NCBI GenBank assembly: GCA_009103225.1
Contig: RHPI01003728.1
Coordinates: 183,174 to 247,173 of the forward strand
Length of the DNA: 64,000 nucleotides
Reading direction: 5' to 3'
DNA from: Chlorokybus atmophyticus
Lineage: Eukaryota > Streptophyta > Chlorokybophyceae > Chlorokybales > Chlorokybaceae
Part shown: in pieces, positions 12,300 through 25,051 of the stretch
How positions within the stretch are numbered: position 1 is the stretch's first letter
How the letters are laid out: each line of letters starts with the position of its first letter
The notes under the pieces: model-generated
The model's input: the letters and a program-made list of their open reading frames with translations, nothing else
The model's database searches: none
What the model was told of the DNA's origin: nothing
Position numbers and translations under genes: made by a program

Positions 12300-13475
12300 T
12301 CACCGTAATGTCAACCATGCTAGTGGGTGGCAACCAGTCGCGCATTGCAGATGATCGCTATGTACTATGTGCAATAGCGCCTTCACACATGCCTGCATTT
12401 GCTGGTTGCTGGGTGCTGCTTGCTTTGATCCGCCTTGCTTACTGAGCGATGCCTTCTCACCCTGCAACAGGCCATGCAAAGTGTTACTTGCCAACACTAA
12501 AACATCATGTGTAAGCATGAAAAATGCACAAGTAACATGCTGTCCTGACCATGCAGTTGCATTGTTGCCACAAAAGTATGACACCAATGTCAGGACAACA
12601 TGCCAGCAGAGCGCACAACATGTGCAAAACAAAAGCCCTTCATCTGCTTACCTCAGACTGTGCACAGGAGAGGAGAACGGGTTGTCACACATACGCAAAT
12701 TGTCAGCATGAGGTCTCAAGAAAACCTTGCATTGGATGAGTAGCCAGGGCAAATGCAAGGCTAAGACACGAACTACAGCGCGCCTGGCCCAACATGTGGT
12801 GCCCATATAAGCATGTGGCTGCAATTACCTCGCGGTATTTGTGCAAATAGATCTTGAGAGGTTCGACATAGTCTTCGAACCCCAGAGTGCTCATGGCCCA
12901 GAGTAGATCGTCACCGTTCACGGTTTTCCTCTTTTCTCGCTGACACTTGTCGCTGGCTCTGTGTGCCGTGGTCAGGGTTAACACATTACAGACTGACATT
13001 CAGCATGCAGCAACCAGTCAGCAATCTGAACAGCTAACCGATCGACATCAGTACAATCAATCGTGCATACAATGTACCAAATAGTGGCTTGTGAAAGCAA
13101 CAGCTTGAAACTCCACAACGCATACATGCTTGCTGCTGAAGCGGCGCTGATCGACCACAGCAGCAGCTAAATGTGACGACCACCTACGGCAGTTTCTACC
13201 ACGACTATGCACACGTAACATGAGGGTCAAGTAAATTGCATGTGCGAAGCATACTCGCTAGTGATAAAGGAAATGAACTCGGAGACGCACTCCTGGACGG
13301 TCTCCTTAGCGTCTTTTGTGATTTTCGCGTTGGTCGGCAACGCTTTCTTCATGATGCGGCTGATGTTGGCGATGGGAAGAAACCTGTCCTGCTCACGCAC
13401 CGAACTGCTTCCTCCTCTATCCTCCACATCATCGCCGCCATTGCCACTATCCGGGCTGCCGTTAGGGTCGCTCAT
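12300..13475 (-). CDS. NF-YB: NF-YB (HAP3-type CCAAT-binding transcription factor subunit)
   Basis: Three exons: 13475-13255, 12958-12829, 12461-12300 (170 aa). Residues 27-117 are the LEC1/NF-YB histone fold: [35 protein letters not shown], then across the intron [18 protein letters not shown] and [17 protein letters not shown], closing with KYRE. The N-terminus is a short acidic/Gly-rich tail. NF-YB pairs with NF-YC, then NF-YA binds and the trimer recognises CCAAT boxes. The end of exon 3 is less certain: the Gln/Ser/Lys-rich tail is read through to the first in-frame stop, but a shorter splice is possible. The core is unambiguous. Confidence 0.93.
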
Positions 13476-15300
13476 GCTGGGAAACAGCTACCAGAGCGCC
13501 CCTCAAGAACAACCAGCGGCGCAAACACCTGGCAAGTGCCAACACCTGCCCAGCAACAAGCCGCTGCAATGCCAAACACCAAGCCGCACTAGGCTGAATG
13601 CACGACGAAGCCAAGTTACACAACCCCTCAACCAAATGCGCCAGCTGTTTAGCACCGTAATGCAGGCAATATCCACAGTGCTTAAGTCACGGTCACCAGC
13701 CGTGCTTCCCTTCTCCCCTCCACCGCCGCCGCCGCTGCCGCCGCTGCGGATAATCCAGAGAGCGCCAGCTAGTCGCTAGGGCCGAACGTTGCCGAACGTT
13801 TGACGTTAGGCTTGTCCCGCGAGTGAATGGCCCTCTTGTCCTCCCCGTAACGTTAGCACGCATCCCACACGCACGTGCGGTGAGTTAGGGTTCTAAGCGT
13901 TACGGGAGCTTTTGCCCGATGTTGCCGAAAGCGGCCATCGCAGCAGCGGGCGGAAGGGGGCAAACCCTAGGCAGCAGCCATCTCGACGGCGCAGCGGAAA
14001 TCGGGGATACTTTCGTCCGTGCTGCTGGCTATTATAATTGCGCTTTTCTCGCGTGTTTGGAGGGTAGACCATTGGAAAGCATCGACGCGTTGGGCGGGGG
14101 ATCTGGTTCCTCGTTTCGCGGGAGGAAAGCGTGACAACGGGCCTCGCTCGAAGCCACATGTTTCCAAAGGACTATTCAAGCGGCTTGAAGCCCCAACTAT
14201 AACAGAGCAGAGAGCATGACCCCCCCGTCCCCTTGCCTCATTGCTCTAACACCATAAGGCAACGTACCATGGTCGCAATGTACATGTAACCTATGTGATT
14301 CCCTCTTCGAAGAAGCAAAAGCACACACAAAGCACGTACACACATGAATATAAATAAAAATCATGCTAATGATAATCATGAAGACAAAGCACGCATCCAA
14401 TGTGTGGCACACATCCACGCACACAACACACTTATTGATGGTCATTCAGATAATACGTATACAAGCACACATAGCACGCACACAAGTACTTGATTTTTAG
14501 TTCATAACAGACGGTTTGTACAAGCAAATGCAAGAGGCTAACAACATTAGGTTATTCATGTATAATTTGCATAATAAATGCTTGCAACAGTCGCAACAAA
14601 TGGGCGGGCTTGGTAATTGCAGCAGCAGTACGATGTGTTACCCGCCTGCGTTGTAGCCGTCCATATCAAACCCATGAAACATAGCAGGGTAGTTTTTAGG
14701 AAAGTTGCATGTGTTGGCGTGGTATATATATGCATCATTAATAACGATGAGCGAACGTTTGTACATTTGCAGTTGGTATTTCACCAACGTGATAGCATCA
14801 ACTTTCACATTTAAGAGCATATGTTGATTACGATATCTCCGTACAATTGTCTTCACTTAAGGCTTGCCAACATTAACTAGATGTTGCATTGCAGTTGTGC
14901 GCTCCGATTAACAATGAATTATAGTAACTTTACCCCTCCTCTCATGGCAGCGCCTTTTGCTAACATGACCGAGATGGTTGTTACAAGTTGCTTTACTGAT
15001 GGACATATTGATTGAACATGTGTTATTGATGTCAATTGCATTGAATAATGTTGTGTGTACATTAATGACATTGTGAAATCACATGTTTTCATTGGTATTT
15101 TTTCTATTACGGCAACATGGAGTAGCGTTAACTTACTCTATCTTCTTATATAACAACAATTCACCTTAATCAATATCTACGCTCCCTCAATCCGTTGCGC
15201 GCAAGCTACATCTGAATGACTACCACTGCTTATCTACTAATCGCATCTACACTTGCTTCATAAATACCGGAGAGCCTAGGATGATGGCTGGCTGTGCCCC
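13476..15300. other. Intergenic interval upstream of NF-YB and downstream of the ASH gene
   Basis: A (CCG)n run near 13720-13750 and a doubled gccgaacgtt near 13780-13800 probably belong to the NF-YB promoter or 5' UTR. Short ORFs at 13919-14134 (plus) and 13967-14179 (minus) overlap each other and show no family features. From 14250 to 15250 the DNA is AT-rich with no coding signal. Confidence 0.5.
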
Positions 15301-18300
15301 TTAACTAATGCTCCCCGGTACGATGCGCGCATAAACAGGTAATGAGTACGACTCCGGCTCTGTATAAAAACACACATAAGCTGGTGAGCACAGTGGCTAT
15401 AGCTAAGAATATTCTATCAGTCCCAGCGCACGTACCGCTGCTTTTGTCGCTCTTGACAGTTATGTCTATGGACCCCAACCACTCTCCCGAGCTCTTAAAG
15501 CTTGCTTCCAGCTGTTGACGCACCGCACTTAGCAATAAGCACCACTAGCTAGTCTAAGAAATAGAAATACCCTATGTTGGTTGCATTAGCATCACACTTA
15601 CCTCAATGACAAAGGGCATGCCAGGCACCATCGGCCGGTTCTTGTAACTGAACACATACGACACATGGTGCGTGTCAATAGCACATGACGCTAGCAATAC
15701 ACTTGTGCGCATCCAACATGTGTTTTATTCCACCCGGTTCATGATCTGTAATGCTCCATACAATGCTGCAGTGCCTTACTTGGCTGTAAGGTAAGGCGCA
15801 TCAATGATGTCCACCGCAAGCACCGCGAGCGTCCTCGGCCCCGGGTTGACAGCACTTACACGAAACCTATTACAAGTGTGGTTACACAGCGCAAAACACA
15901 TCCGCCAACATCAAACAAGACACACGCAGAGAACACACCCACACGCGCGCGCGCACACCCACTCACAACCACAAAAACCACCCCACCACTCACCTCCTCG
16001 CAGGTGTCCCCACTCCAACCGCCCCAACATCGATCGCCCTCGCCTTGAACGCATACCACTGCGCCTGTGACAAATACAACAACCTCACACACATCCTCCC
16101 ATAACACTTGATACCCCACACAAGTCCCCCACTCACCTCTTCCATCTCATCTTCTCTTCCTTCTCCTCCTTCGTGCCTTGTGAGGGTAGCGAGCAGGCGC
16201 GCCGGCACGCCCTCCTGCCACCCCGACAGAGCCTCACCCAACCCCGCGCCCCCCTCGTCGGGTGATAGCGCACCCGACACGTAGTCCCACCGTCGCAACT
16301 TCCTCTGCGCACCTGTGCGTGCGTGTGTAGATGAGCAAGTGTACATGTGCGTGGGTGAGCGCGCATGTAATTGTATCAGTATAGCGCGCGTGGGTGCGTG
16401 TGTGTGCGTGTGTGTAAGAGGGGGGGGGGGGTACCTCGTTCCATGGCGAGGCGTTGGTAGGCGGCGAGACGGGCGCGTAGGGGTCGGGTGTCGCGTGAGT
16501 CCAGAGACATCCTCTCCATCAGGGCTGTTACCTGGCATCAACCATTGCTTACTACTACTACCACAGCTGAGACAGAGCCACCACAAGTGTTTGACTGTGT
16601 GTGCACTGGCGAGCGCGTGCATGTGTGCGTACATGCGCGTGTGCGTGCGCACGTGCATGCGGATGTGTTTGTGCACGTGCGTATGTATAGAGATGCATAT
16701 GCGTATGTGTCTGCATGTGTTCGTGTATGTGTATCTGTGTATGGGTACCCACCTGTTTCTCTTGCGTGGGGTATTGGTCTCTGTACCGTTTCCTCCCGAA
16801 CGCCACGATTGCTATCCGTACCATCTGGCAGACGATAACAAACCCCACATGAGCAGCTTACCTAACCACAACACCACAACGCTTTCACACGCAACACTGC
16901 TCACCGCGTCGAGGAACTCCTCGTAGCAGAGCTCGTCGGGCCTGTTGTTGGTTTTGGGCCTGGCCTTGCCGCTCTTTGGGCTGCCGAGGTTGCTTTTTGG
17001 GCTCTTGACCGCACCGGAGTCTCTGCTCGTAGTGTTATCAGTCTTCAATGGGATAGAGTCGGCAGCCTTGAAGGCGCGCAGGACGTCCCGCCTTCTCACC
17101 AGCTGCGGAAGCACCTGAAACAAAGGGCAAGGTTTTACTTCTTGTTGTGTCATCTACACAATGTCCACGTTACTCGTGACCGATCCAGTCAGTATGTTGT
17201 GACAGGGGGGGTGGGGTGGGGGTGCATAGTGGCATGCGTACCTCAAAGTCTACCAGAAGGGCTTGGAGCTCGTTCATGTTCATCAGCGAACTGCATAGGA
17301 GTGAATTTGTTAAAAGAGCGTCTAACAGACAAATTGCACACGTGTCTCTTGGATAAATGAACAAACCCACCCAACATCTTGCATGACATTCTCCACCGAA
17401 CGGCCTTGCGCGCCTCCAAGAAGCACTTCATCACGCTTTGCATAACACTCGTATAGCTGTGCAGCCACACAAGCATGCGGTCCATGAGAAAGGGACTTCT
17501 GAGGCTCACGCACAGCAGCCATTCCAATATCCGTACGCGTGTGTGGTGTACGGTGCACAAGCAGATTTTATACCGTTGCCAGCGGGCCTTTCTTCTGCGC
17601 CATCAATTCTGCTCGCGGGAACACTTGGCTCGTCATCACCGGCCTTCCAGGCCTACACGCACAACAAGGATGCCTAAACACATAGCCACAAGACCCTCTC
17701 CCTCTCTGCCACTCACTTAATGTCTTCTTCGGGCTGCGTGCTCGCATCAAACTGGCAAGAGATCCTCAATCCCCTCTGATGTTGAAGGCGATCATCACCC
17801 TTCACATCTCCCACATCATCCCTCGCCAACGCACCGACTAGGTTCACACTCCTCTCCCTGAGAATCAATCACACCACTTGGGCCACACGCACGCGTACGC
17901 ACGCATGCGTACAGTGTGTGCCTGTCTGAGTGTGACACGCACTCACGCACACATACGCACCCACACCCACACCCACACCCACCCACCCACCCACACTCAA
18001 TTCCTTACGTGTAGCAGCTAGCCGAGTAGCACGACATCGCCGACATCCCACTCGACACAACTCTCTCCGCTCCACTTCCCGGCATTCCCGACCTTCTCAG
18101 AAACTCCGCATACAATCTAAAGTCTCCGCCCTTCTCGTCGCACGCGGCTTTTCTCCTATCGGCCTCCAGCGTGGCCATCGCAGAAGCTACGTCGTACTCC
18201 CCCGCGGGCGTGCCGAACGTGCGACGAGGGGTGGAGGAACGAGAGATGTCGAGGAGGAGGTTGAGAGCGTGGCTGAGGTTGGGACGGTGAGGTGGGGGGG

Positions 18301-18830
18301 TGAGGTTGGTGTGGGTGGAGGTGTGGGTGGAGGTGGGGGTGGGGGAGAGGGTGGTGAAGGGGGTGGGGGTGGAGAGTGCTGTTGGGGAGTGGGATTGGAG
18401 ACGCTGCTGGTGAAGGTGCTGAAGCTGAGGGTTGAAGGTGGTGCTGTCGGTTGTGGTGTCGCTGGCGTGGCTGGCATGGCTCTTTGTTGTGAGGGCGGAG
18501 GAGCACCTGTGGCGTGTGTGCATGAGTGTGCGCGTGCGTGCATGCGTGCCATGAATTGTAGATTGTACACGATTGCAACAGTGCACTGATGAGAAGAGCC
18601 ATGCGGGAAACATAATGACAACAGCATCCACAGGGGACGACAACAACTGCAACGATAATTCCACCACCACCACAACAACAGCGGCAACAGGTGCGCTAAC
18701 AAACAACGACCACAACACACCTGCTTTGCGTGCGGGCAGTGCCGGCAGACGACTTCCTGTTTGAGGAGAACCCAGACGTAGGTCTTCCTCCCCCCCCTCC
18801 ACCGCCTCTGTCTCTGGCCGCCTCGCCCAT
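15301..18830 (-). CDS. ASH-domain protein, candidate flagellar/ciliary component
   Basis: Fifteen exons join in phase (18830-18721, 18506-18009, 17857-17717, 17652-17574, 17498-17371, 17290-17242, 17114-16905, 16824-16753, 16531-16435, 16312-16137, 16064-15994, 15866-15780, 15701-15602, 15511-15436, 15359-15301), giving 650 aa. Residues 1-170 are low complexity, Gly then Ser/Thr/Pro-rich. Residues about 319-429 hold paired helical motifs like degenerate EF-hands or TPPP-type repeats (MNMNELQALLVDFE and LCYEEFLDAMVRIAI). From about residue 540 an Ig-like beta-sandwich follows: RFRVSAVNPGPRTLAV, HHVSYVFSYKN, MVPGMPFVIELEASF, and a final YSLPVYARIVPG strand. That pattern (NP, then PGM, then LPV.A) matches ASH/MSP-like domains of HYDIN-type axonemal and centrosomal proteins. 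A flagellar role is inference from domain type. The start is the ATG before the Gly tract. Confidence 0.78.
17936..17996. repeat. Intronic CACCCA/CACAC tract
   Basis: A run of caccca units lies in the second intron of the ASH gene (17858-18008). On the gene strand it reads (TGGGTG)n, so it is G-rich and could fold as a quadruplex in the transcript. Confidence 0.8.
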
Positions 18831-21692
18831 CGCCCTGAGTAAACTGCTATATATATATATCTCGCTACCAGGGGCACAAGTCACCTGCGTTCGTGTTATT
18901 CGTTGGTTGCTGTTTGTAGTTAGGGCAGGACAGGGTGTTAAGGTTGTTTTCCAGTCAAGGCAATGTGAGCTGCAGCATATGAAGCAGAGAAGCATGCTTG
19001 CCTGGTTGAGTGCAGACTTGCTGGTTCATTGCTTGTTTGTCTAATGAAAGCCAATAAACAAGAATAGCTGCTTAGCCCGACAATGTGGTCGTCTACTTAA
19101 TTGAGACGTTCTCGGGTGTGACAGGTGGGCGCAGAGCTTGCGAGTAAGCCATTGTTGTTCCAGATTAACGTTGGTTTGAAAGGGGATTTGTGTGGCCGTT
19201 TGGTAGCCCTAACCGTAAACAAAGCAAGTTGCTTGTGTTGAATACGGTAAATGACTTAACAGCAAGGGCCCCCGCAACACTACAGCTTGTGAATTTCGTA
19301 TGCAAGTTGGAGTAAGTTGGAGCGCATTATTTCTGTTGGATACTCTGAAAGTTATCTGCTGCAAAACATCAAAACAAGGAGGACAATCAAGCCTTTCTGG
19401 AATAAGTAAACACGTACATTGATGCCAATTCAACGCAACACCCGACCTTACAAACCGCCACGTGTCTCCCCCCCNNNNNNTCTTCCTTTGCCGCCGCCGC
19501 CTCCTATCGCCTTTTACTTCTCCACCTCCTCCACGTTGTCCTCCGCCTGCTTCTCCGCCGCCGCTGCCGCCGCCGTCAGAGGCCGCCACGTCACCGCTAG
19601 CCGAAAAGCGCACTATCCTGACGACCGGCAGCGCTGCCGGCCAGAGTCCGGCAATCTGTCAATTTGCAATTTGCTACGTGCAGCACCATAACGTGCTGAT
19701 CGGCCGGTCATGCGCGGTTTCTCAGCCGGCGGAAAGAGGCACCTTGCCGGCGTTGACCCGGCACGAGCTCGCCGGCGAGCGCGCGCGCGCGCGAGAGCTC
19801 GTGGATACCGTGGATGCAATGCCAGGAATGTGACAGTTTTGGGGGCGCGCATGCTAAATTTGGGCATACGCGCGCGCGCACGTCCAATGAGAGTTCCTTC
19901 AATAACCACCGTTGAGCCCGCCCTGCAATAATTGGAAGCACAGCTCATTTGCAACTTAACGAGTTGTTAACATGTTGGCAACAACAACGGCAAAAGGGTA
20001 TAGGAAAACATAGAGTATACATGTGTAACATTGCAAAATCAACAACATGCAAAGCACAAGAGCACAGGTATCATCAACAAACTCTCATTGCAAATGTTAA
20101 TCGGCAGCTCAACAGCATAACATTGTAATCTTGTATTATTACCCACCACACTGAAGTCTACAATAAATATTAGTCTACATTTTATTACAATATAAAAAAC
20201 ACATCGCAATTATCTACATAGTATTTGATATGTGAAGATCAGTCCTTGTTGCACCGCTCGTGTGCGATGTTTGCATCATTGCGACATGGCATCAACAATA
20301 TGTATTGGTTCGATGTTTGAAACAACCAATCAAATAATGTCAATGATAACGCAAAAATGCATTGATATATGCTTCATGTATTTCATGCGATATATGTATA
20401 GTACTCACATATTGTCAATGTACACTATGTATTTTATATTTTTTATTTTTTTTTTATTTTTTTTTGTTTTATTGAATCAGTCTATGTGTATTTGTTGTTA
20501 CACGTACCATTTTTGACATGTATAGTTAATTTATTTCAACATGTATGCCTGATATGTCAAAAGTCTTCAACATATAACTCACTTGAAAATCATACAACAA
20601 TTAAGTTTTTGCGTCTGAGGATGATACCAGACAGTGAGGTTTTGTAGGTGTATAAAATATAAGCTACATTTTCATGTGAAAAATATTAACAACTTGTAAT
20701 ACAGAGTATATTGTATTGAATATAATATACTCTTTCTATATGAAAATACTAGACACAACCCCTATCATATACGAGGTATATTATCAGCCCGCAAGTCAAA
20801 GCATTTTGTAGCCTATTACCCCCTCCTCTGATCATGAGATGTTCATCATTTTGCTTATTGATGTTGGTACTTTACACTGCTTATGATCTAAGAAGCACTG
20901 CGGCACTATTGTTGAATCCAGTTTATGCCTTTAAACGTTTCAAACCTTCTTTCTCAACCACATAGATACTATGCGACATCAATGATGACAACATGTACAT
21001 AATCGCACCTCTCAACACCTCTCATGACTGCACGCTAAGTATAAAAGTGCAAGCACTACATCTTTGCAATGTGTAGTTGTTTTACATACCCCTCTCGCTT
21101 TTTCTGTACACTACATGATAGGCATGAACGCTGTTTGCTTGTATGCTCGTCTTTTAGTTCAATGCAAGTAGTGTTTGTGTAAACATTGCAATGCGCGCAG
21201 ATACCACTATGCGCGCACATGCTGAAGCAGCGGTTGCGAATGATGTATGCACAAAGCTGCATTTCATTGCGACGCGAATTACACCAACATTTATTAGTAT
21301 GACCATTTTTGGCTCCCACTTTGGGCATCACTTCTACTCCATGATAATCCCCCACTTCAACATGTGATACACAAGTTACAGCCAATGCACGCCATTCACG
21401 GCGGACTCTACCAGAAGGGGCTGTAAGTACACTAGCCATGCACCATCAGGTAGCTGTCCGGATTACACGTACTTGGCTCAATCAACACAGTCCATTTCGC
21501 CAACCTGAGCACCTGCAACTCACGCATAATGCAAGCATGATGTTGCCTGAGTACATGTGCCATGTACAAGGCCAACATGCTAAACTAGTGCACTGCAATG
21601 TCTGCGGCACCCCGTCTGCTGACTACAGTCGGTGCTAAGCACTGCCTGCAAAGCCTAAGCTAGCTGAAGCAACTTCAATAAGCAAATGGCCA
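18831..21692. other. Long intergenic interval with GC island and AT-rich block
   Basis: A GC-rich island at about 19440-19880 includes alternating cgcg runs near 19780 and 19870 and looks like a start region with no gene model attached. From 19950 to 21050 the sequence is AT-rich with a T-rich run near 20433-20470. A minus ORF at 21056-21439 (127 aa, ATG start, Cys/His/Lys-rich) has no recognised family and may be an exon or mobile-element remnant. No gene is supported. Confidence 0.5.
19475..19480. other. Assembly gap (6 N)
   Basis: Six undetermined bases in a C-rich stretch next to (CCG)n triplets. A GC-rich sequencing gap is the likely cause; the true length may differ from six. Confidence 0.98.
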
Positions 21693-24600
21693 TCAATGCC
21701 GTAGCAGCGCATCTGACTGAGCGGATGAGTGTAATGGAGCGCTTGCATGAACTGCATTCCCTGCCAAGAGCTCATCTCGCACACGTGTAAGCAACTTTCC
21801 GAGCAAATTTCGCCCTGTTCCATCGCGTCCAGAACCCCACTCGTAGTCATGCGGTGAGACTTCAATGACGGTTGGCTCAGTAGGCGTACCAGTGCCATGC
21901 GTGCGTTTGCTGTGGCCCCCTGTTGCCAACAGCACAGCTTTTGGTCCTGGATGTGTGGAGAACTTTGCCAGCAGCGCGGAATGCATGACTGCTTCCTTCT
22001 CCACGTCCCAATTTGGCCGCACCTACCAACCATAGCGTAAGCACAGCAACATGACTGCTGCCAAGACAACTCATGGGCCAATTTCAAGATAGACATTTGT
22101 CGCCTGAGTCGATCAGTTGTGGCCCCCTGTTGCAAAGGCTGATTTTTACATGATGGATCAGAGCGGCATCGGGAAAAAGGGCACTGATGAAGAATTGACT
22201 CACAACTGCATCATGTGTCACACCAGATGTATACAAACTTCAAACCAGCCTGCTACAGCCTGCTCAGCTAAGAGAATTATCTCACCAGCTCAGGATTGAG
22301 TCGCGCCAGCTTGCGTCCAATGCGTGCCGCTTCTTCTGGTGCAAGGCACTCCCGTATTTGCTGGATGGCGTCCAAAGCCAAGGGATTGCTAGAGCCGGCA
22401 AACTTCTGAGCCTGCAAGTGGTTGCAATGGGGTTGTGTAAAACAAGCTGGCAGGCACTCAACCAATGCACCATGTGACAACTTACCTGGTAGTAATGCTC
22501 AACGGATCTCCACTCCACCTCTCGTCCATCTGCACTCTGCATGCGAATTGGATGTGCTGAGAAGTTAGACAGCGCGCCATACTGGTCCCAAGCCTTGTAG
22601 AACGGCAACAAAGTGGGCGCACAGACTGTTCGTCGAATGGTGTCCATCAACGACTCGAGATGTGCAATCGTGCGTTGTGAAACTTCAGAAGCATGCTCGT
22701 CCACCAGGGCGGTACCGGTCTTGTTCAGTGGTAGCAAGTAGCCGTTAACCATCATGTCTGGACCCACTTGGTTGAACACTACATCCGACAAACTCAGTGC
22801 ATTGTACATGTACTGAATGTTCAAATCTCCAACTGGTTGAGGCGCTTTCACTCCTCCCACAATCTTGGGAGCAATAAAAGCCAGCACCCTGTGAATGACG
22901 CCGTCTGCAATTGCTGGGGCAGACAGCGTGCCACCGCATTCCCACAGCACCTGCAAGAAGCCTCGCATGTAGCAGTACTCCATCACTGCACTAGGAGTCA
23001 GCTCTTTGAATGTGACAACTTCAACTCCATGGGCCCTCAGCCTGTTCTGAAACTCTTCACGTGTGCCAGTCTCTGTCATAACGATTGTAGGAGCTTGGCT
23101 GACATCCCACATGTTGGCTTCCTCTGGCAACTCCATTGTCCTGGACATCACTATGCGAATAGGCTGGTGGCCTCCCTCTCTCCTAGTTGTCAATCGCGGA
23201 TCTATGAAGGATAGAATCTGTCAATGACAACGCTACAAAGACACCTAAACGACCAGCTGTGCCATGGGTACATTCAGCTGCAAACACAAGTGCTAGCAAA
23301 GACTGCGGGCGTTGTGACTTACTGTCTCTACGAAGAGTATTGCCACCAACAATAACCGCATCTGACCGCGCTCTAGTTTCAAAAACATGGCCCCGAGATG
23401 CTGGTGACGATACCCATGCAGCATGCCCAGTAGTTGATGCAATTTTTCCTGCAGCACTACATGTCAGGCGTGTTGTGAAGTCTCAAAGCTGCAGATTGAG
23501 CAGACATGACAAGCATACCATCGAGGGTCATAGCATACTTCAGCACAGAGAATGGCCTTTTTGTTAACACTCTGTAGAGCAATGCGGCATTGACCTCTCG
23601 ACAGGCATCCAATGCGACCTGCATTTGCCAATGGTACGAGTATATAAGATCGCAGATGACATGCAAGTTAAACACTACTGCATGACAACCAGTAGGGTGC
23701 ATTTGGCTTGCAATACAAGAACCCCTTGCATGCGCCAACTGAAGAACCATGTGCCCTGCCGCGGTAGTTCTCATTACCACATTGGATACCCACTTCAACG
23801 ACACAGTTACCTCTCCAAGTGAGCCACTCTCAACCGAGATCTCTTCGCCCAGCACCTCCACTGCCACACCAACTGACCTCAAAGCCGATATACAGCGTCC
23901 GCGTAAGTGAGGAAGGGGATGCCGGAGGCCAATTACAACTCGTTTGATATCAGCCTGTAAACCATACCAACAACATCAGAAGGCAAACATTTCGGCAGCA
24001 AGCCAAAGGGTATGGGTTGCACAATGCCAAACGCATAAACCACCAAGCTTATCAAGTTGCGCCATCATTTGCATGCATGCCAGTGCCCAGGGCAGGAGCA
24101 TCCACAGTGTTGTGGAAGCCAAAGCTACTGTGCGCTTGTATGGCCAAGCTGATGCGTGCTTCAGCACTCACCTCTAATAGTGCGTCTAGTGCTGACGTGT
24201 CGCCTTGATCAACGCAAGGCTCTAGATTCACATACGCAGTGCTGCCCTTTGCCAGATGTTGAGCACTGTTCACAGCTTGCAACTCAGCACATGATGTCCC
24301 TTGTGCGTACAAAAACCCTTCACCCACAACTGAAGGTGACCCATACGCATCGCGCTGGATGAGCAGGCAACCATGATTGGGATGAGGGGCTGACAACCCT
24401 TGTGAACTGTCTGCAAGCTCGACAACTCGTCGCATCAACTCGGACTCTTGCTCTGCGCAGCAACCAAGCCTCAACACCCCCACGACAAAGTATGCACGCG
24501 GTCAGCTAATACAAGCTAAGGCCTGGTACGGAACAACAGCTGCTGGTATCCATAGAAAAAGCTGAAAGCGTGCAGCCATGCGACATGTCATTATGTTAAG

Positions 24601-25051
24601 TACTTGACGGACTGACAGCATGACGCCATCGTGATGGGGCAACCTGCATACTTCAACAACTACATCGCACTGCAAAGTAATGGTGAAAAAGCAACGACAA
24701 GTACACTCAAACCATAATGCATGCTGCCGCCATGCATGCCAACGCACCACTGAGCTGCCTGGCAACTGCGTGACCGCCATTGTTGCTATGAGGCTGCGAG
24801 GCGCCGTTGCTAGTGCTGCAGCAAACGACAGGCTGAGAATTGCGGACACCCTGCTGAGCCTGGAAGTGGCATGCACCCGCCAAGCAGCCAGGCCCATCCA
24901 CGTGGTCCGTGGTTGCGGCAAGGCGAGATCCAGGCAGGCGCAAAGCCAGTGAAGCAGAAGACGGTTTCCTCTTTTCCCCGCTTGAAAGCTGCGATGACGA
25001 TACTAAGTGAGACACCGCCACTGTCGCCACCGCTGCAGCTGCTGCCGCCAT
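21693..25051 (-). CDS. PYRR: PYRR: riboflavin pathway reductase with inactive deaminase domain and NADAR domain
   Basis: Eight exons: 25051 to about 24751, then 24452-24172, 23954-23811, 23618-23519, 23448-23323, 23201-22486, 22411-22286, 22022-21693 (about 700 aa). The N-terminus is an Ala/Ser-rich plastid transit peptide. A RibD deaminase-like domain follows but lacks zinc ligands: the usual H-A-E reads CAE (SCAELQAV) and the second cysteine of the C-pair is missing (EPCVDQGDTSA), as in plant PYRR. The reductase domain is intact in motif (KIASTTGHAAWVSS, AVIVGGNTLRRD, NPRLTTR, LQVLWECGGTLSAP). The C-terminus is an NADAR/YbiA-like N-glycosidase domain (YGALSNFSAHPI, WRSVEHYYQAQKF, RPNWDVEKEAVM). 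PYRR uses NADPH to reduce the ribosylamino-pyrimidine intermediate; the NADAR part hydrolyses damaged early intermediates. Exon 1 has two phase-equivalent donors (24775 or 24751), neither strong. Confidence 0.92.

Noticed and set aside
16315-16926. 203-codon plus-strand ORF
   Set aside because: Antisense to ASH gene exons and introns; its content (Cys/Val/Arg runs) comes from TG repeats.
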